Shown: positions 11,097 to 22,199 of the stretch, piece after piece
How the letters are laid out: every line of letters begins with the position of its first letter
Position numbering within the stretch: the first letter of the stretch is position 1
Assembly: GCA_932521035.1 (NCBI GenBank)
Contig: OW051497.1
Location: 3,968,001-4,032,000 of the forward strand
Direction: 5' to 3'
Source of the DNA: Oscheius dolichura
Lineage: Eukaryota; Nematoda; Chromadorea; Rhabditida; Rhabditidae
DNA: 64,000 bases
Made by a program: the position numbers and the translations under genes
Notes under the pieces: model-generated
What the model was told of the DNA's origin: nothing
Databases searched by the model: none
The model's input: the letters and a program-made list of their open reading frames with translations, nothing else

Positions 11097-12350
11097 ATGT
11101 GTAAAGTAGTAGAATATCTAGAGCAAAAGGCGGAAGAAGGGTCTTTTGATTACTGTGTAACATTATTTAACTGGTTTGCGAAAAATGTAGGAAAAGTAAG
11201 TCATTTCACTGCCTTTCTCATTGTATTTTCAGGTTTTAGTGATTGTTGTGTATATATTGACAGCGTTTATAGCCTTTACAGCCTTTGCTATCATAATTCC
11301 CTACGAACAAGTGTATGTTTTCTTCAGAGCAGTGTCTTCATTAGTATTTTCAGTTATAAACCGGATATTATATTATGGGTATTATCCATTGCGGGGGTAT
11401 ATCTTCTCATCAACATAGTCTATCATTATCACAAAGCTAGAACTCTTCCGCCTGTTCCTAATCCGGGGGTGAGTCACAGTTCTTGTCTAATCCTTTCCGT
11501 TTTCCAGTCTGAAGGAGACCGGTGGTGTCCTCGCTGTAACAACTTCAAATCTGACAGAACCCACCATTGTTCGATCTGTGGAAAGTAAGTTCTAAAATTT
11601 ATGTTCATTGGTGTCGTTTCTTCAGATGTATATTGGGAATGGACCATCACTGCATATGGATCAACCAATGCGTCGGATCTCATAACCATCGGCATTTCTT
11701 CCTCTTTATTTTCTTCCTCACAGTTGCTCTCCTCGCTGTGACTGTTTCCGGATCAAATTCAGCATGGGATCACATTTTCATTGTAAGTATATTTTGACAA
11801 TTTCCCCTTGTTTATCTACAGGGGGCATCGGACTTACAGCAGCGCTAGTTGCAGTTAGCTCTTCTTTAAAACTGGTCCATATTATAGAAAGACTGAGACA
11901 ACAGAGACTTCTATTGCAGGAAACAGCCGAGCACACATATTGTACTTCGGTTCTTTACGGAGCTCCTCTTCAAGGATGGATATGTGACAAGAAAGAACTC
12001 GCTCGCAACTGTATCATCTTCTGCTACTGCATGTGTGCCCTACTGATGATTTTGGTGGGTGGGCTGACATTATGGAACGTATACCTAATATCGAAAGGAA
12101 TTACCTACATTGACTACCTGGTGAGTGCTCTTTTTATATTTTTACATAAAAGTTTCAGAATATCTCAGACATGAGGTACAACAATCCCCAATACAAGAAT
12201 CCCCTGAATCAGGGTTTCAAAATGAACTGGATCAACTTCTTAGGCCTACGACGGCATCGAACCTTCCTTTTCCACGTACTCTTACCATCTAGTCATCCTC
12301 CCATTTTGTATTATAATTATAACGAACCACAACGCAGTGAGGTTGTGTGA
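11097..12350 (+). CDS. ZDHHC16: DHHC-type palmitoyltransferase, ZDHHC16-like
   Basis: Integral membrane protein S-acyltransferase of the ER/Golgi. After two N-terminal membrane segments ([20 protein letters not shown] and [20 protein letters not shown]) comes the cysteine-rich domain: [20 protein letters not shown], then [20 protein letters not shown]. The catalytic DHHC is intact, though the usual Pro after it is Ile. Two further membrane segments follow (including [20 protein letters not shown]). The C terminus FRNP-like/[20 protein letters not shown] closely matches ZDHHC16, which supports the subfamily call. Introns are about 35-45 nt. At 11787 I use donor A|GTATAT rather than the overlapping GTAAGT, because only this keeps the frame. 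The ATG follows a TTTTCAG acceptor. Confidence 0.9.
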
Positions 12351-12632
12351 AGCAGCACGATGTCACATCTCTTCCGGGTCTTTCCTCAACACTTACTTTT
12401 CCCCCTTGCCATAGTTGTGAAGTCCCCCTGTTTCAAACCGGTGTTCAATAAAGCCCTATATGTTATAATTTTCATTGTTATCATAAAAACAAAATAATAT
12501 AAATGTTTACAATACTCATTTTGTAGGAAGCCATATGTATGCGGTCTGTGAAAGATTTTGCTCGAGGCAGTAACAGAGGAATGACGACGACCCGTGAATA
12601 TCATCACACCAGCAGAATGTAGACTACAACAA

Positions 12633-14988
12633 TTAGTGTTTCTTCTTCGTGTTGCTCCAGAACTCGTCTAGAGAGATGGCCGACACATTGTCCAGCAATT
12701 CCATCTTCGGCCTTTCGAACAGCTCTTGAGCTATCCGTGCCCTCATGAAGCTGTCTTCCCTGGAATGGGGGAGGATTGGTCGCGATGGTCTAACCAACCT
12801 TGTGTTCATTGTTTGATACGGCGAGGTGGAGGACATTTGAAGTGGAGGCAGGGATCGAGGCTTGGCTTCAGGCACAACAACGTCAGAGATCTTCCTAGCC
12901 GGTAGGATAGCAGTCTCCGTATCGATCTCGTTGACCACAGTGACAGGAGCTCTCACCGGGGGTGGTGTTTGAACCCATTTGCCTTCTTCTAAAAAGCAGT
13001 ATTCTTCTTTTGCCAATCAGTTGTTACCATTAGTAGGCAGCTCAACTGCTCCAATGATTACGGGGACTGGCTCAACTGAGGGAGGCGGTGTAGGGGCCCT
13101 GGCCATGTTGTTTCTTGGTCGTTCAGTAGTAGTTTTAGGGATAGCTACCAAAGTTGGCATATGGAGTCCTGAATATCTACCTGGACTTATTACTGGAGCA
13201 GTCACAGTTGGGGAGATACTTCTATCATGCACTGTGATCATCGTCGCTGGTTGTGTCTGCGTCACAACAACGGGTTGTGGTGTTGTAGATGGAACACCGT
13301 CAGTATGCGCCGCTTGTTGAGTTACTGGCTGTACACGGTGGTGCCTTCGTACGCATGCTGATATTAGATTGTTATTTTTGCTACCGAATAATCCCTTACT
13401 GGAGTAACAAATGCAACAGCAGATGATGAGCAACAGTAGCAGGATGAGAAGAAACAGAAGGTTCGCCAGATCGAAACTTGCCTTTCTCATTCCATTTTTG
13501 ATCTTCTCAACTGGCGGCGGCACGGGAATAGTTGTACCATCTGAATGCCCACTACGAAGTTTCCCTGTAATATCAAACCAAGACTCTTTTCACAGATAAA
13601 CGTCTGCTTCGTCCTGCACTCATCAATCCGATACGGAAGCTCTCCCAACTGCCAGTGGGTGCCAGCCAAATCCAGATAAATGCAGTCTTTGAGTTCGTCA
13701 TTTCCGTTAATGGGTGGCTGTCTAATTAACCTATTCCCGAGCATATATATGGATACTTACGGGATGGGCCAAAGTCTGCTTCCCTGCTCGGTTATCCCTT
13801 TGATCGTACCTTCAACCCCAGAATCAGTGTATCCTATCCACGGCTCGCCAGTGGCATTACTCAGATACACTAAAAGAAAAGCTCCTGTTTCTCAGGAGAC
13901 TTACACATTGTCAGATTGTAGTCGACATCGTTGGTAATGGACAAAAGATTCGCCTGCTGTTGAGAACATTGTATCTGAAAAGTTCCCCTTTTGTTACAAA
14001 CGGCACATTGTCGAAATAACAGTGGGAGCAGCGATTACCTGCGCGTCCATAAAATCCGCTCCCTCATAATCCTGCACCAGCCGAATGCAGACCTCCCGCC
14101 GATTATACCAGCCCGGTTCACATTCATTTGGAGCTAAATCCATAATTATCGGTGTGTTGACAGAGAACCCTACGGATAGCCTGGTAACTAATCCTAGCAC
14201 CTTTGTCCTGCACCAGCTGGTCGGAAAAGAAACTTATTTTCAATTGGTTGTCCGTTGACGAGATCTGAAATTGCTCTATTTTCATCCATCATGAATGGCA
14301 CCTGGCGATTTTCAACCTTCCCGCAGACTTTGGCTATAGTATCAGCTTTGAGCTGAAGATTATCTGAAAAAATTGCCATTGTATAGCAGCTTTCACGCCT
14401 GGATTGAAGGCTATTTATACGGAACTCAAAGGAGGTAATTAAAGGTGTAGCAAGGGGCATATTGATTCTGTCTCTTGCTTTAAAGAGTACTACTCTTAAG
14501 TAGGTAAGGAGCCCGCCATCTTCTGTAACTGACCTTTTGACACAGAGACGAAGTCTAGGCACTCATCAAATAGTTGCGATTCGAATTGTATATCCTCTAA
14601 TATGACCATTATTTTGTACTCAAATGGGGCCATCAACAAAAAGTGACAGTCCATATTCGGAGGGTACTCTCCCTGTCCGTAATTTGGCGTCTCCACATAT
14701 TCTCTCGTTGTGGTCACGTTTAAATAGATTTCCCCTGAAACAAGAGGTTCACGAAGTATATTTAATTATGTGGATAGTGTTAGTTATCCAGCTCAAAAAC
14801 AATATACAACCAGCAAATCAGATTTATGATGTAACAAGAGCGAGCTGAGCTGTGCTTAGCAAAGACTCACCAGAAGTGCAAGTGGATACTTGTTGAGCTG
14901 ACGACCTAAGGAAAGAGACAAGTAGTAGTACAGTCCCCAGTAAACTATTGTGAGTAGGAGGGGGCCATTTGGCCCCTCTAGGGCCCAT
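12633..14988 (-). CDS. Type I membrane protein with CUB and C-type lectin domains and long cytoplasmic tail
   Basis: Predicted surface or secretory-pathway glycan/ligand-binding receptor. It starts at 14988 with MGPRGAKWPPPTHNSLLGTV and a hydrophobic signal segment (VLLLVSFLRSSA). A CUB-like domain follows (TPNYGQGEYPPNMDCHFLLM, LEDIQFESQLFDECLDFVSV), then a C-type lectin-like domain. That domain has WYNRREVCIRLVQDYEGADF, EPWIGYTDSGVEGTI, and a final DCIYLDLAGTHWQL with DECRTKQTFICEK. The canonical EPN/QPD and WND calcium motifs are not evident, so sugar binding is uncertain. A 20-residue Leu/Ile/Cys membrane segment (LANLLFLLILLLLLIICCCI) leads to a Pro/Thr-rich cytoplasmic tail of about 200 residues. 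The tail ends KKKH, which fits a KKXX ER-retrieval signal. The ORF break at 13017 is an intron of about 40 nt (GTAACAAC...TTTTTAG), not a stop. Confidence 0.8.
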
Positions 14989-15683
14989 CGGGGGCGAAAG
15001 GTGACCCTGAAATGGCCGCTGGCCGCGTTACTAAGTAACGGCTGGGCGCAACTGACCGCCGTCCGTTTGCAATCAAGCTCCCCGTTGTCCATTTGCCAAA
15101 ACATTCCAATCAGCTTCCCACCGCCATCACACCTGCGCGCTCTGGAACACGGGGATTTTTCTACGGTATCTGCTTAATTCTAATCTCGTTGTCGCTAGAG
15201 CTTCACTAGTAACATAAACATCTCTAGAAAAACTATTGCGTTGGTCAGCGGACCAAGCGGAAGGAATTAGAAGTTGTTCTACGGTAAACAGGAGTCTTGT
15301 TCGTTAATAAAGGGAGTAAATGTCGTAAGCAGCCCGTTTTCGTCACATTAGGAACTAGCGAAAGAGACAGGAGCACACCAGGTAGGTGGATTAATGTGTG
15401 GAGCTAGTTAGTCATTCCACGCAAAAGCATCTTCCTGTCGATTAGACGCTTACCGGAGAAACAGGATATGCGACTCTGTCAGTTAATTATCCCCTTTATA
15501 AGTACCTCTTCGCCTGTTCAAATACCCATAAAATAATACAATTTCTCAATAATCGAATGTAAATTGGTAGAGAAGAATAGAGAGGAAAAAAGATCTTAAA
15601 TATTTATGGCTTACTAAATGACGCTCTGAATTTTTATTGAGAAACCTCGTAATGGAGCCCGTTTCTGGTGACATCGTCTTCTT
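14989..15683. other. Intergenic stretch
   Basis: About 700 nt upstream of the CUB/lectin gene and downstream of the SOD-repeat gene. AT-rich at 15480-15620. I see no gene. Confidence 0.5.
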
Positions 15684-18600
15684 TCAAAGAGAGATGAAAT
15701 GGTACAAACATAAAAATAGAAAAGGTAGCAATGATAACAATGGTGAGGCAAAGGAGTTGATATCATTTGAATCACTGCGTTTTTCGCCACACCTCAGGGG
15801 CTGATCCGACATGAACTTATAAGAAGCAACGTCAAAACTGTCTAGGATATTAGCCAGTTTCTCTTCTTCAGCTGAAAACAAAAATTATTCGTTCAGTGTG
15901 CGGCTTAGTACCAGAAACTGTTATCTTCAGGATGCTGCATCGCTGTTGATGCAATTCTCTGGTGTAGTCCACGCCAATCTAAGGAAACCTTCAGAAATCG
16001 TAATCTCTTAGAATACCTGATAAACATTCAAATTTCCTTTACTAGCAAAGCTCGTTTGCGCTGTTGATAGAGAGGTGTTCCTGTAGACTATCCACCGAAC
16101 ACTCGCCTCAAATACAAACATTTCCCTCTACAGCGTGAAATATACCTCTGTGAACTGTCGAATAGGTGAATACCCATAAAATGAGGAGTTACCGCTTGTC
16201 TTTATTCGAATATATTTGCCGATGACTAAACTTATTGGATAGCTGTGAATAACGACAGGCAGACCTGAATAAGGACCAACCAAGGGTAAATCCTTGATGA
16301 CCATATGCCACCGGGCATTGGGAACAATATAGGAGGACTTGGCCGTCGCATTGCCCAGCGGACAAAGATAACTCCTTTCAGGTGAACATGTAGCGAACTG
16401 TCGAGTTCAAGAATACTTAACAAGTAGTATTACCTCGACATTGAAGGGATTATATTGAACGGCATCTGCGCATGAGACATTTGTGCAGTTCACGATGTCC
16501 CATTCAAATCGTTCCTAAAAGAGTTTGTTGAAATATATTCTGCGAGCTTTTCCCAGCAATCAGCACGATGTGAACCTAACTGACCCTGTTTCCCCCCAAT
16601 GTGTTGCCTCTCATTGATTTCCGTACAGAATAGTAGACCTCAGTCGGAAGTCCAGAGGACCAGTTGTCTGGTGCATGTTGAGTCTGAACTAATGGTTCTT
16701 GAGAATTTGTTAAAATCCCAACCAGGCGAACAAATCCAGACAATGGTCCGTGGAATGATGCAAAAGCAACCGTCTTCTTGCTCCTTGGCTCAAAATGCCC
16801 ACAAAATAGTTCCTTCCCCTGATTGAGAACCACAGAAGTTCCCAGAACGCTATGACGTCCGGTAATCATACTAAACCAAATCAACGCGCTTAATTATCAT
16901 GAGAACTTATTTCGTGTGAGTCTACCTTGAATCGTTATTTTCGGAGTTGAGGTAGTAGGTAAGATGAGGAGCCCAGAATACCTAGTCACTGCTAAGAAAA
17001 GGTTATTCCCACACTTACTGGTTTTACGGGACCGAGCACCTTATCTTCACAAGGATGGCCAACAGTCATAGATGGTTCAATAGGCCTTGAATGCGCCACG
17101 GCTTTCTCAAACTGCTCGTGCTTGTTGATTAGAACCTTATAAAGCTAGGTAAAAAGACAAGTTTGTCCAACCTCGGTGTAGTTGTTAGCAGGATACTCCA
17201 AAGTCACGATAGATGCTACTGTTTCTGTTTCTGTGAGAGTGATGTGACGGAACAAAGCAGTGGCGGTGATGGCTCCGTTGGGAAGATAAGTCAAATTAGC
17301 ACAGACTTTCTCAGTCATCAGGTCAATAATGACGGACTTAGCATGGGTGATATTGAACCATATGAACGTCCCCGACAGAGATGCTACAATCATGAGAACA
17401 TAATAAACAGGTGCCTACTTGTTTCATCATCTCTTCCTACGATAAGAGCAGCATCCTGCACTTCAGGGCAGCCAGTGCACTCCACATTCTCAGGGCAGCC
17501 ATAGGAGCCAGCAAACTCGTTCGAAATTTGGACTGTAGCCCTCGTAGAGTAAGCTTCCATCACATGGCGAAGCTCCCCTGTCAGGTACACCTTGTCATCC
17601 GTGTCGACTATTGTTAATCTGTAGTAAAAATGCAACTGTATGCAATTCTTCCTACCGTCCATTTACGGGGTGCATGAAATAAGCAGTGGCAGCTGCCTTC
17701 GGAAACTGGGGTCGTAGAACACTGCACAAACCGTCACTCATTGACTGGAACAATCAAGTTCCACCTTCTCCTCCTCTTACTTTTAACATAATGCTGTCCC
17801 TGCCAAATATGCTCACTGTGGGATAGTAGTTCTCGTATTTTTCATGTTCTGACTCCGTAGCGATATCTAGGCAATCATCTCTAAAGGAACAACATCATGT
17901 AATGGGCAACAAACCCTAACCTTATACGAAGTTTTGACGGCGCAATCTCATTTACTGCTTCTACAGTCTCGTAACTGTTAGCCTAAAAAAATGAGACTAA
18001 ACAGAAAAGGAATAAACGGGCATTACCTGAGAAAATCCAGAGTCAACACCCATTAGAACTCTAGGCTCTTTTGCTACGATCGGAGCACAGTAGAATGGCT
18101 CTCCTGAACGATAGATTGCAAAACTTTGAAGAGTGTAATTGGCCATATCTGAACAAGCTGCTTGTGTTATTATAAAGCCGGAATACAGTATGCAATTGTA
18201 GTCCTAGCAGACACTCCTAGTTCTGACCCGTCCGTCAACTTTTCTTGTTCATTCGGATTACAGGATGAAACAAAAGCCCAAGTGAGAATATACGGCGTTG
18301 GTTCATATTCTTCAAAGCTGTCCAGGTATTTTATATCAGGCAGCAGCCGCACCTACTCGAGATTGTTTTCAAAAAATACAACGGATACCTGGTCTTCCAT
18401 TGGTATGAAATGTATGTGACCCTCTATGGGCTCCTGATGGATGGAAATGGCCATTAGAGGTTGCCCAGGTAGAATAACTGTCGCGCATGCGTAGACCTGT
18501 AAATCCCCGATATCTTATATAATGCCCGGAATTACTTCATATCGCTTGCCTACCACAATAGTGTTGCCCATGAGCATATCCCTAGAGACTGTTGTGATGT

Positions 18601-18925
18601 TGTCGACGGGTATCTCCCTCATCATATGAGGACTCTTCTTCACTCTTTTACAATTTTCTTCCATATCTGCCATATCGTGTGGGGCAGAGGCCGTATGTAG
18701 TGACCATAATGCTCCACCTTCTGACTCGGAAACGTCGAAGGTTACAACAAATTCATTCTCATTAACTGAATCAATCTAGGCATAGGGTAAGATTTACTGA
18801 CATTTTAACCCTACATTTAAAAATCCTTTAAACTGGTCTCCAAAGAGTAGTGTTCTATAAAAAGCACTGCAGAAAACATATTCAACTGATAGGAGGAGAC
18901 CAAATATTGATAAAACTTTTAACAT
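15684..18925 (-). CDS. GPI-anchored protein of degenerate Cu/Zn-SOD-like repeats (CSRP/Rsod-like)
   Basis: Extracellular multi-repeat protein. It starts MLKVLSIFGLLLSVEYVFCS (signal peptide) and ends SFASPLLSLLPFLFLCLYHF near the stop, a hydrophobic tail without basic residues typical of GPI attachment. In between, about 12 exons show a recurring pattern like the end of one Cu/Zn superoxide dismutase domain joined to the start of the next. Examples are PTVSIFGRDSIMLKSMSDGL then CSVLRPQFPKAATAYFMHPV, and RHSVLGTSVVLNQGKELFCG then FHGPLSGFVRLVQ. Others are AVQYNPFNVEV and DLPLVGPYSGLPVVIHS. These fit the G-x-S-[IV]-V-[IV]-H and W-x-C-A signatures of SOD folds. I count about four repeats. The paired copper-ligand histidines (HxH) are mostly absent, so enzymatic activity is unlikely. 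Resemblance to copper-only SOD-repeat proteins and Drosophila Rsod is inferred from pattern. Confidence 0.6.
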
Positions 18926-19798
18926 GATTATCTGGAATCGATATCAATGAACAGGTACGGGAGGGCGTAATAAGGAAGTGAGAAGGGGTCTCGAATTGTC
19001 TAGGAGAGAAATGCAAAAGCGAGTCATTATCAGAAGAGGCGACGTGACCCGCGCAGCCCTGTTTCATGTTGTAATGTACGGTGCGAAGGATTACCGCGTT
19101 TTGGGACCTTTTCAAAAACTTATGAGCATTTAGTCAAGTATCAAACCAATCAGTCTACTGGTTTTTGCCACTTCCTCAACCAGTCTGCAGCATTTTGTAG
19201 CCAGACGGCGGGAATTACTTCCTCCTAAGAAGGGAGACCGCATGTCTCGTTGAAGACCGTAAAAGGGCAACCACAAGTTCAAAAAGGCGTCAAATCACTG
19301 GAGACAAGGCAGTAAAAGGCTGAGAGTTTGTCCGAGACTGGTCCTTCCCTTTCAGACCCTATCAATGAAATAATGGCATTGACTGTTCTCCGTAATGGCT
19401 TACTCAGGCAACTTCCGATCTGTCCCGTCCTAACTTCTCCCCCCAAGGTCAGCCAAGCCTGGAACACCTGTCGAAGTGTTTGATAATCATCATCCCGCTA
19501 GGAATGTAATGTCTACGGAGTGAGCATTGAATAAAAGTTTTGATCTTTATTAAGACAAAGACCCGTGTAAATTGACTACAATAACACCGCAGTGGGGGGA
19601 GGTACCTTGTGAACTGAGCGGGACCAGTAACATTATCAAGGCAAGGTCGCTGCCATTATGAAGTTGTTGCTAGCTATTACTGAAAGAGATAGAGCATGAA
19701 AGTTGAGGCCTACTCCAAACTAAGAAAATAGTGATTACAAAAAAAACCAAATTTACAGAAAAATGTGACAAAAAATCCTAATAGTTTAGGGTAAGGGT
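18926..19798. other. Intergenic stretch
   Basis: About 870 nt between the SOD-repeat gene start and the 3' end of the GPAT gene. I see no coding exon. The short minus-strand ORFs at 18882-19115 and 19279-19467 have no protein-like pattern. Confidence 0.5.
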
Positions 19799-22199
19799 TT
19801 AAGCATCCACTGTAGCGAGGGGGTTGACTACTGGTGGAGTGTTTTCAATTCCGAGATCAGATGAATTGTCACTTTTAATCTCAATTCCCTCCGAGGGGTC
19901 ATTCTCGTACACCTCGTCCAGTTCATCTTCTTCGTCCGTCACAATGACGTCTTCGGGCAAATCTTCCAGCGAATTGTATCCGGAAACAGACGGCGTTAAG
20001 AACGATACTAAAGAGAGAAAATGACTGTCTGGGAAAAATACTCACGGTAATCGCCATCGTCCTCATTGGCATTAGGGGCCGCTTGACTGGTTGAGGTGTA
20101 CCGGGACATTCTGTGGGCATATCTGCAAGAATAATGTATACAGGCATATTCGTATTTAATACTTTTCTTGTTGTTTAGCTACGAGTTTCTTGGGAACCCT
20201 CGTCCTCTTCAGCATGCCGTCCCATTCCAAGTCGACCAGCCCTCCTTTATTGGCTATCGCTTTCTTCACTCTATTGGCAAACTCTACAGCTTCCTCGTCA
20301 TCCTGTCAACCGTAAAATATTCAGTAAAAAGGATAGACCAACATGTTTCGTCATAGGCGGAAGATACCACACATTACAGATGATAGCCCAGGATGTCATC
20401 ATACGCATGATATATTCGAACCAGGACTGTTCCGTGCTGTTCCAGAACGGATCCCCGAAACGGGAATCGTATTTCATAGCAATGGGGTAGATGGTAGTTC
20501 CGACTTCGAAAGACCCCTTTTTGAACATCATCACCGACGTATTGTTAATGCAAGTTCCTTCGGGGAATATGAGGATCGGCAGTTTGTATGGGTCGTCACA
20601 ATGCGCTTTCAACCTAGAATAAATGGATTCCTGTAATCTTCTTGATGGCCTACGTGTTTGTGACCGACGATCTATCTTTAGCTTCCGTCCTATCGAACCA
20701 AATATGACTGGAGGCTCTACTCAACGCTCTTTGAATGAGTCCAAGAAGACCAGAATGTCTTTGCCCAATCAGTGCATATACATTGTCAATTGAGAGGATC
20801 ATCGCATCGATCGGGGACGTGTGGTTAGCCACACATATTCCTAAATACAACAGCCGATAAGAAGAGATCAGAATGTTCCCAACCTCCGTTTTTCGCCTTG
20901 TTATGTGTGTCATGGAAAGATACGACAGCTGTCAAGCATCGCGAAAGAATTCTATAGGCAATCAGCATGCAATGGTGATTCAACTTCCTTTAATAATTTG
21001 TATAAAAAGAAAGAGAATGACTAACCTTTTGATCGAACCATTGGGAACCAGTCCAATGACAGCTGTTGAGACTATGAGGAACAGCAGCCCCAAGGTGAAG
21101 AGCGTAAGTCTCAAAGGCAGCATAACCAGATATCGAAAGAGGAAGCCGACGAAGTAGAGCACAGTCAATTTCCAACTGAAAAGAAATTTGGAGAGATCTT
21201 TGAATGTAACTGACTTGACAAATTGGTAAAATTTTATAGATGTTCGAGTGAGCATATTCCACGTGGCTAGTTGTTCGGCCTCGAATCTGCTGGTCACTTC
21301 ATCCTCAATAATAGCCTCGATCCCTGCCTAAATCCATCTTTTAGTCTTTTCTAGTTAATCTAATAACCTTTGCAAAATCGAGGGAATCCCCAATGACAGC
21401 CCATCCCCGGCTGTTTACATAGACTTCGTCCTCGGCGAGATCGTCTTCATCGTCATCAAGATGAATTTGTGTCTCCCTCCGGATGATTCCTCCTAAACAT
21501 AAAGTTCATAAGAGGAGTATACATCTGGTGCAAAACTAAGCGACAGAGCTATAGAGCATGCAATAGATATTAAAACGAAACCGGTACTGCTGCTGCCTGA
21601 ATCGCGTCGGAGCCGTTTGTTGCTGCATACAGAAGCGAGCGACGACAAGCCTGAAGAAGAAACATGCAACAGAGAAAACCCAATAAAGCTCATGCCACGG
21701 AACAAAGAAAGCTAGTGATAATAATAATGGACAATACTCACTGGCTCCGGAACCGTGTCTCCGTCGCAAGCCGCCTTCACTTCCCGATCCATCTTCGGTT
21801 TCGGCGTCCTCTTCTTCGGAATCAGATTTCGGCAAAGGATCAGGCAGCACTAGCCGACTATATTTGCGAATGTTCTGCTCTCTCGTCTTTATCTGCCGAG
21901 CTCCCCACTGAAACTGGTTTGTTTTTTATCTCTAGGGCGGTTCAATTTTTCCAGCAACCGCAATCAATCAACTACGGAGCTAAAGGTCAAGGTGATTTCC
22001 GTACTGGACACTCTGGAAAACAAAAAGAAATGAGGAGGCTTACCTCAAAGATGCTAATTAGAGACTCCACATAGATCTTCCTCAATCCAAGGGACTTCCC
22101 GAAGGTGGCCAGCAAGACGACCAACAGGACGGTTAAGACTACCGGAGGGAAGAGGAAGGAGATCCCGAAAATAAGGAGATGTTCCATTAGTGGGCCCAT
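19799..22199 (-). CDS. Glycerol-3-phosphate acyltransferase, GPAT3/4 (AGPAT6) type
   Basis: ER membrane enzyme that acylates glycerol-3-phosphate, the first step of phospholipid and triacylglycerol synthesis. It starts MGPLMEHLLIFGISFLFPPV with an N-terminal membrane segment. Two more hydrophobic segments near 21.1 kb follow (LTVLYFVGFLFRYLVMLPLR, LFTLGLLFLIVSTAVIGLVP). PlsC acyltransferase motifs come next: motif I VANHTSPIDAMIL (HX4D catalytic pair intact), motif III FPEGTCINNTSVMMF and motif IV YPIAMKYDSRFGDPFWNS. The C terminus has the family's EAVEFANRVKKAIA and GLVDLEWDGMLKR block, then an acidic tail ending NPLATVDA-stop. The layout matches vertebrate GPAT3/4 and C. elegans acl-4/5. 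An acceptor (TTTCCAG) lies just before the ATG, so a 5' non-coding exon upstream is likely (a donor sits near 22.79 kb). Confidence 0.92.

Noticed and set aside
13010-13055. Apparent stop splitting the CUB/lectin gene into two
   Set aside because: An intron of about 40 nt with GTAACA and TTTTTAG ends removes the stop and keeps the frame.
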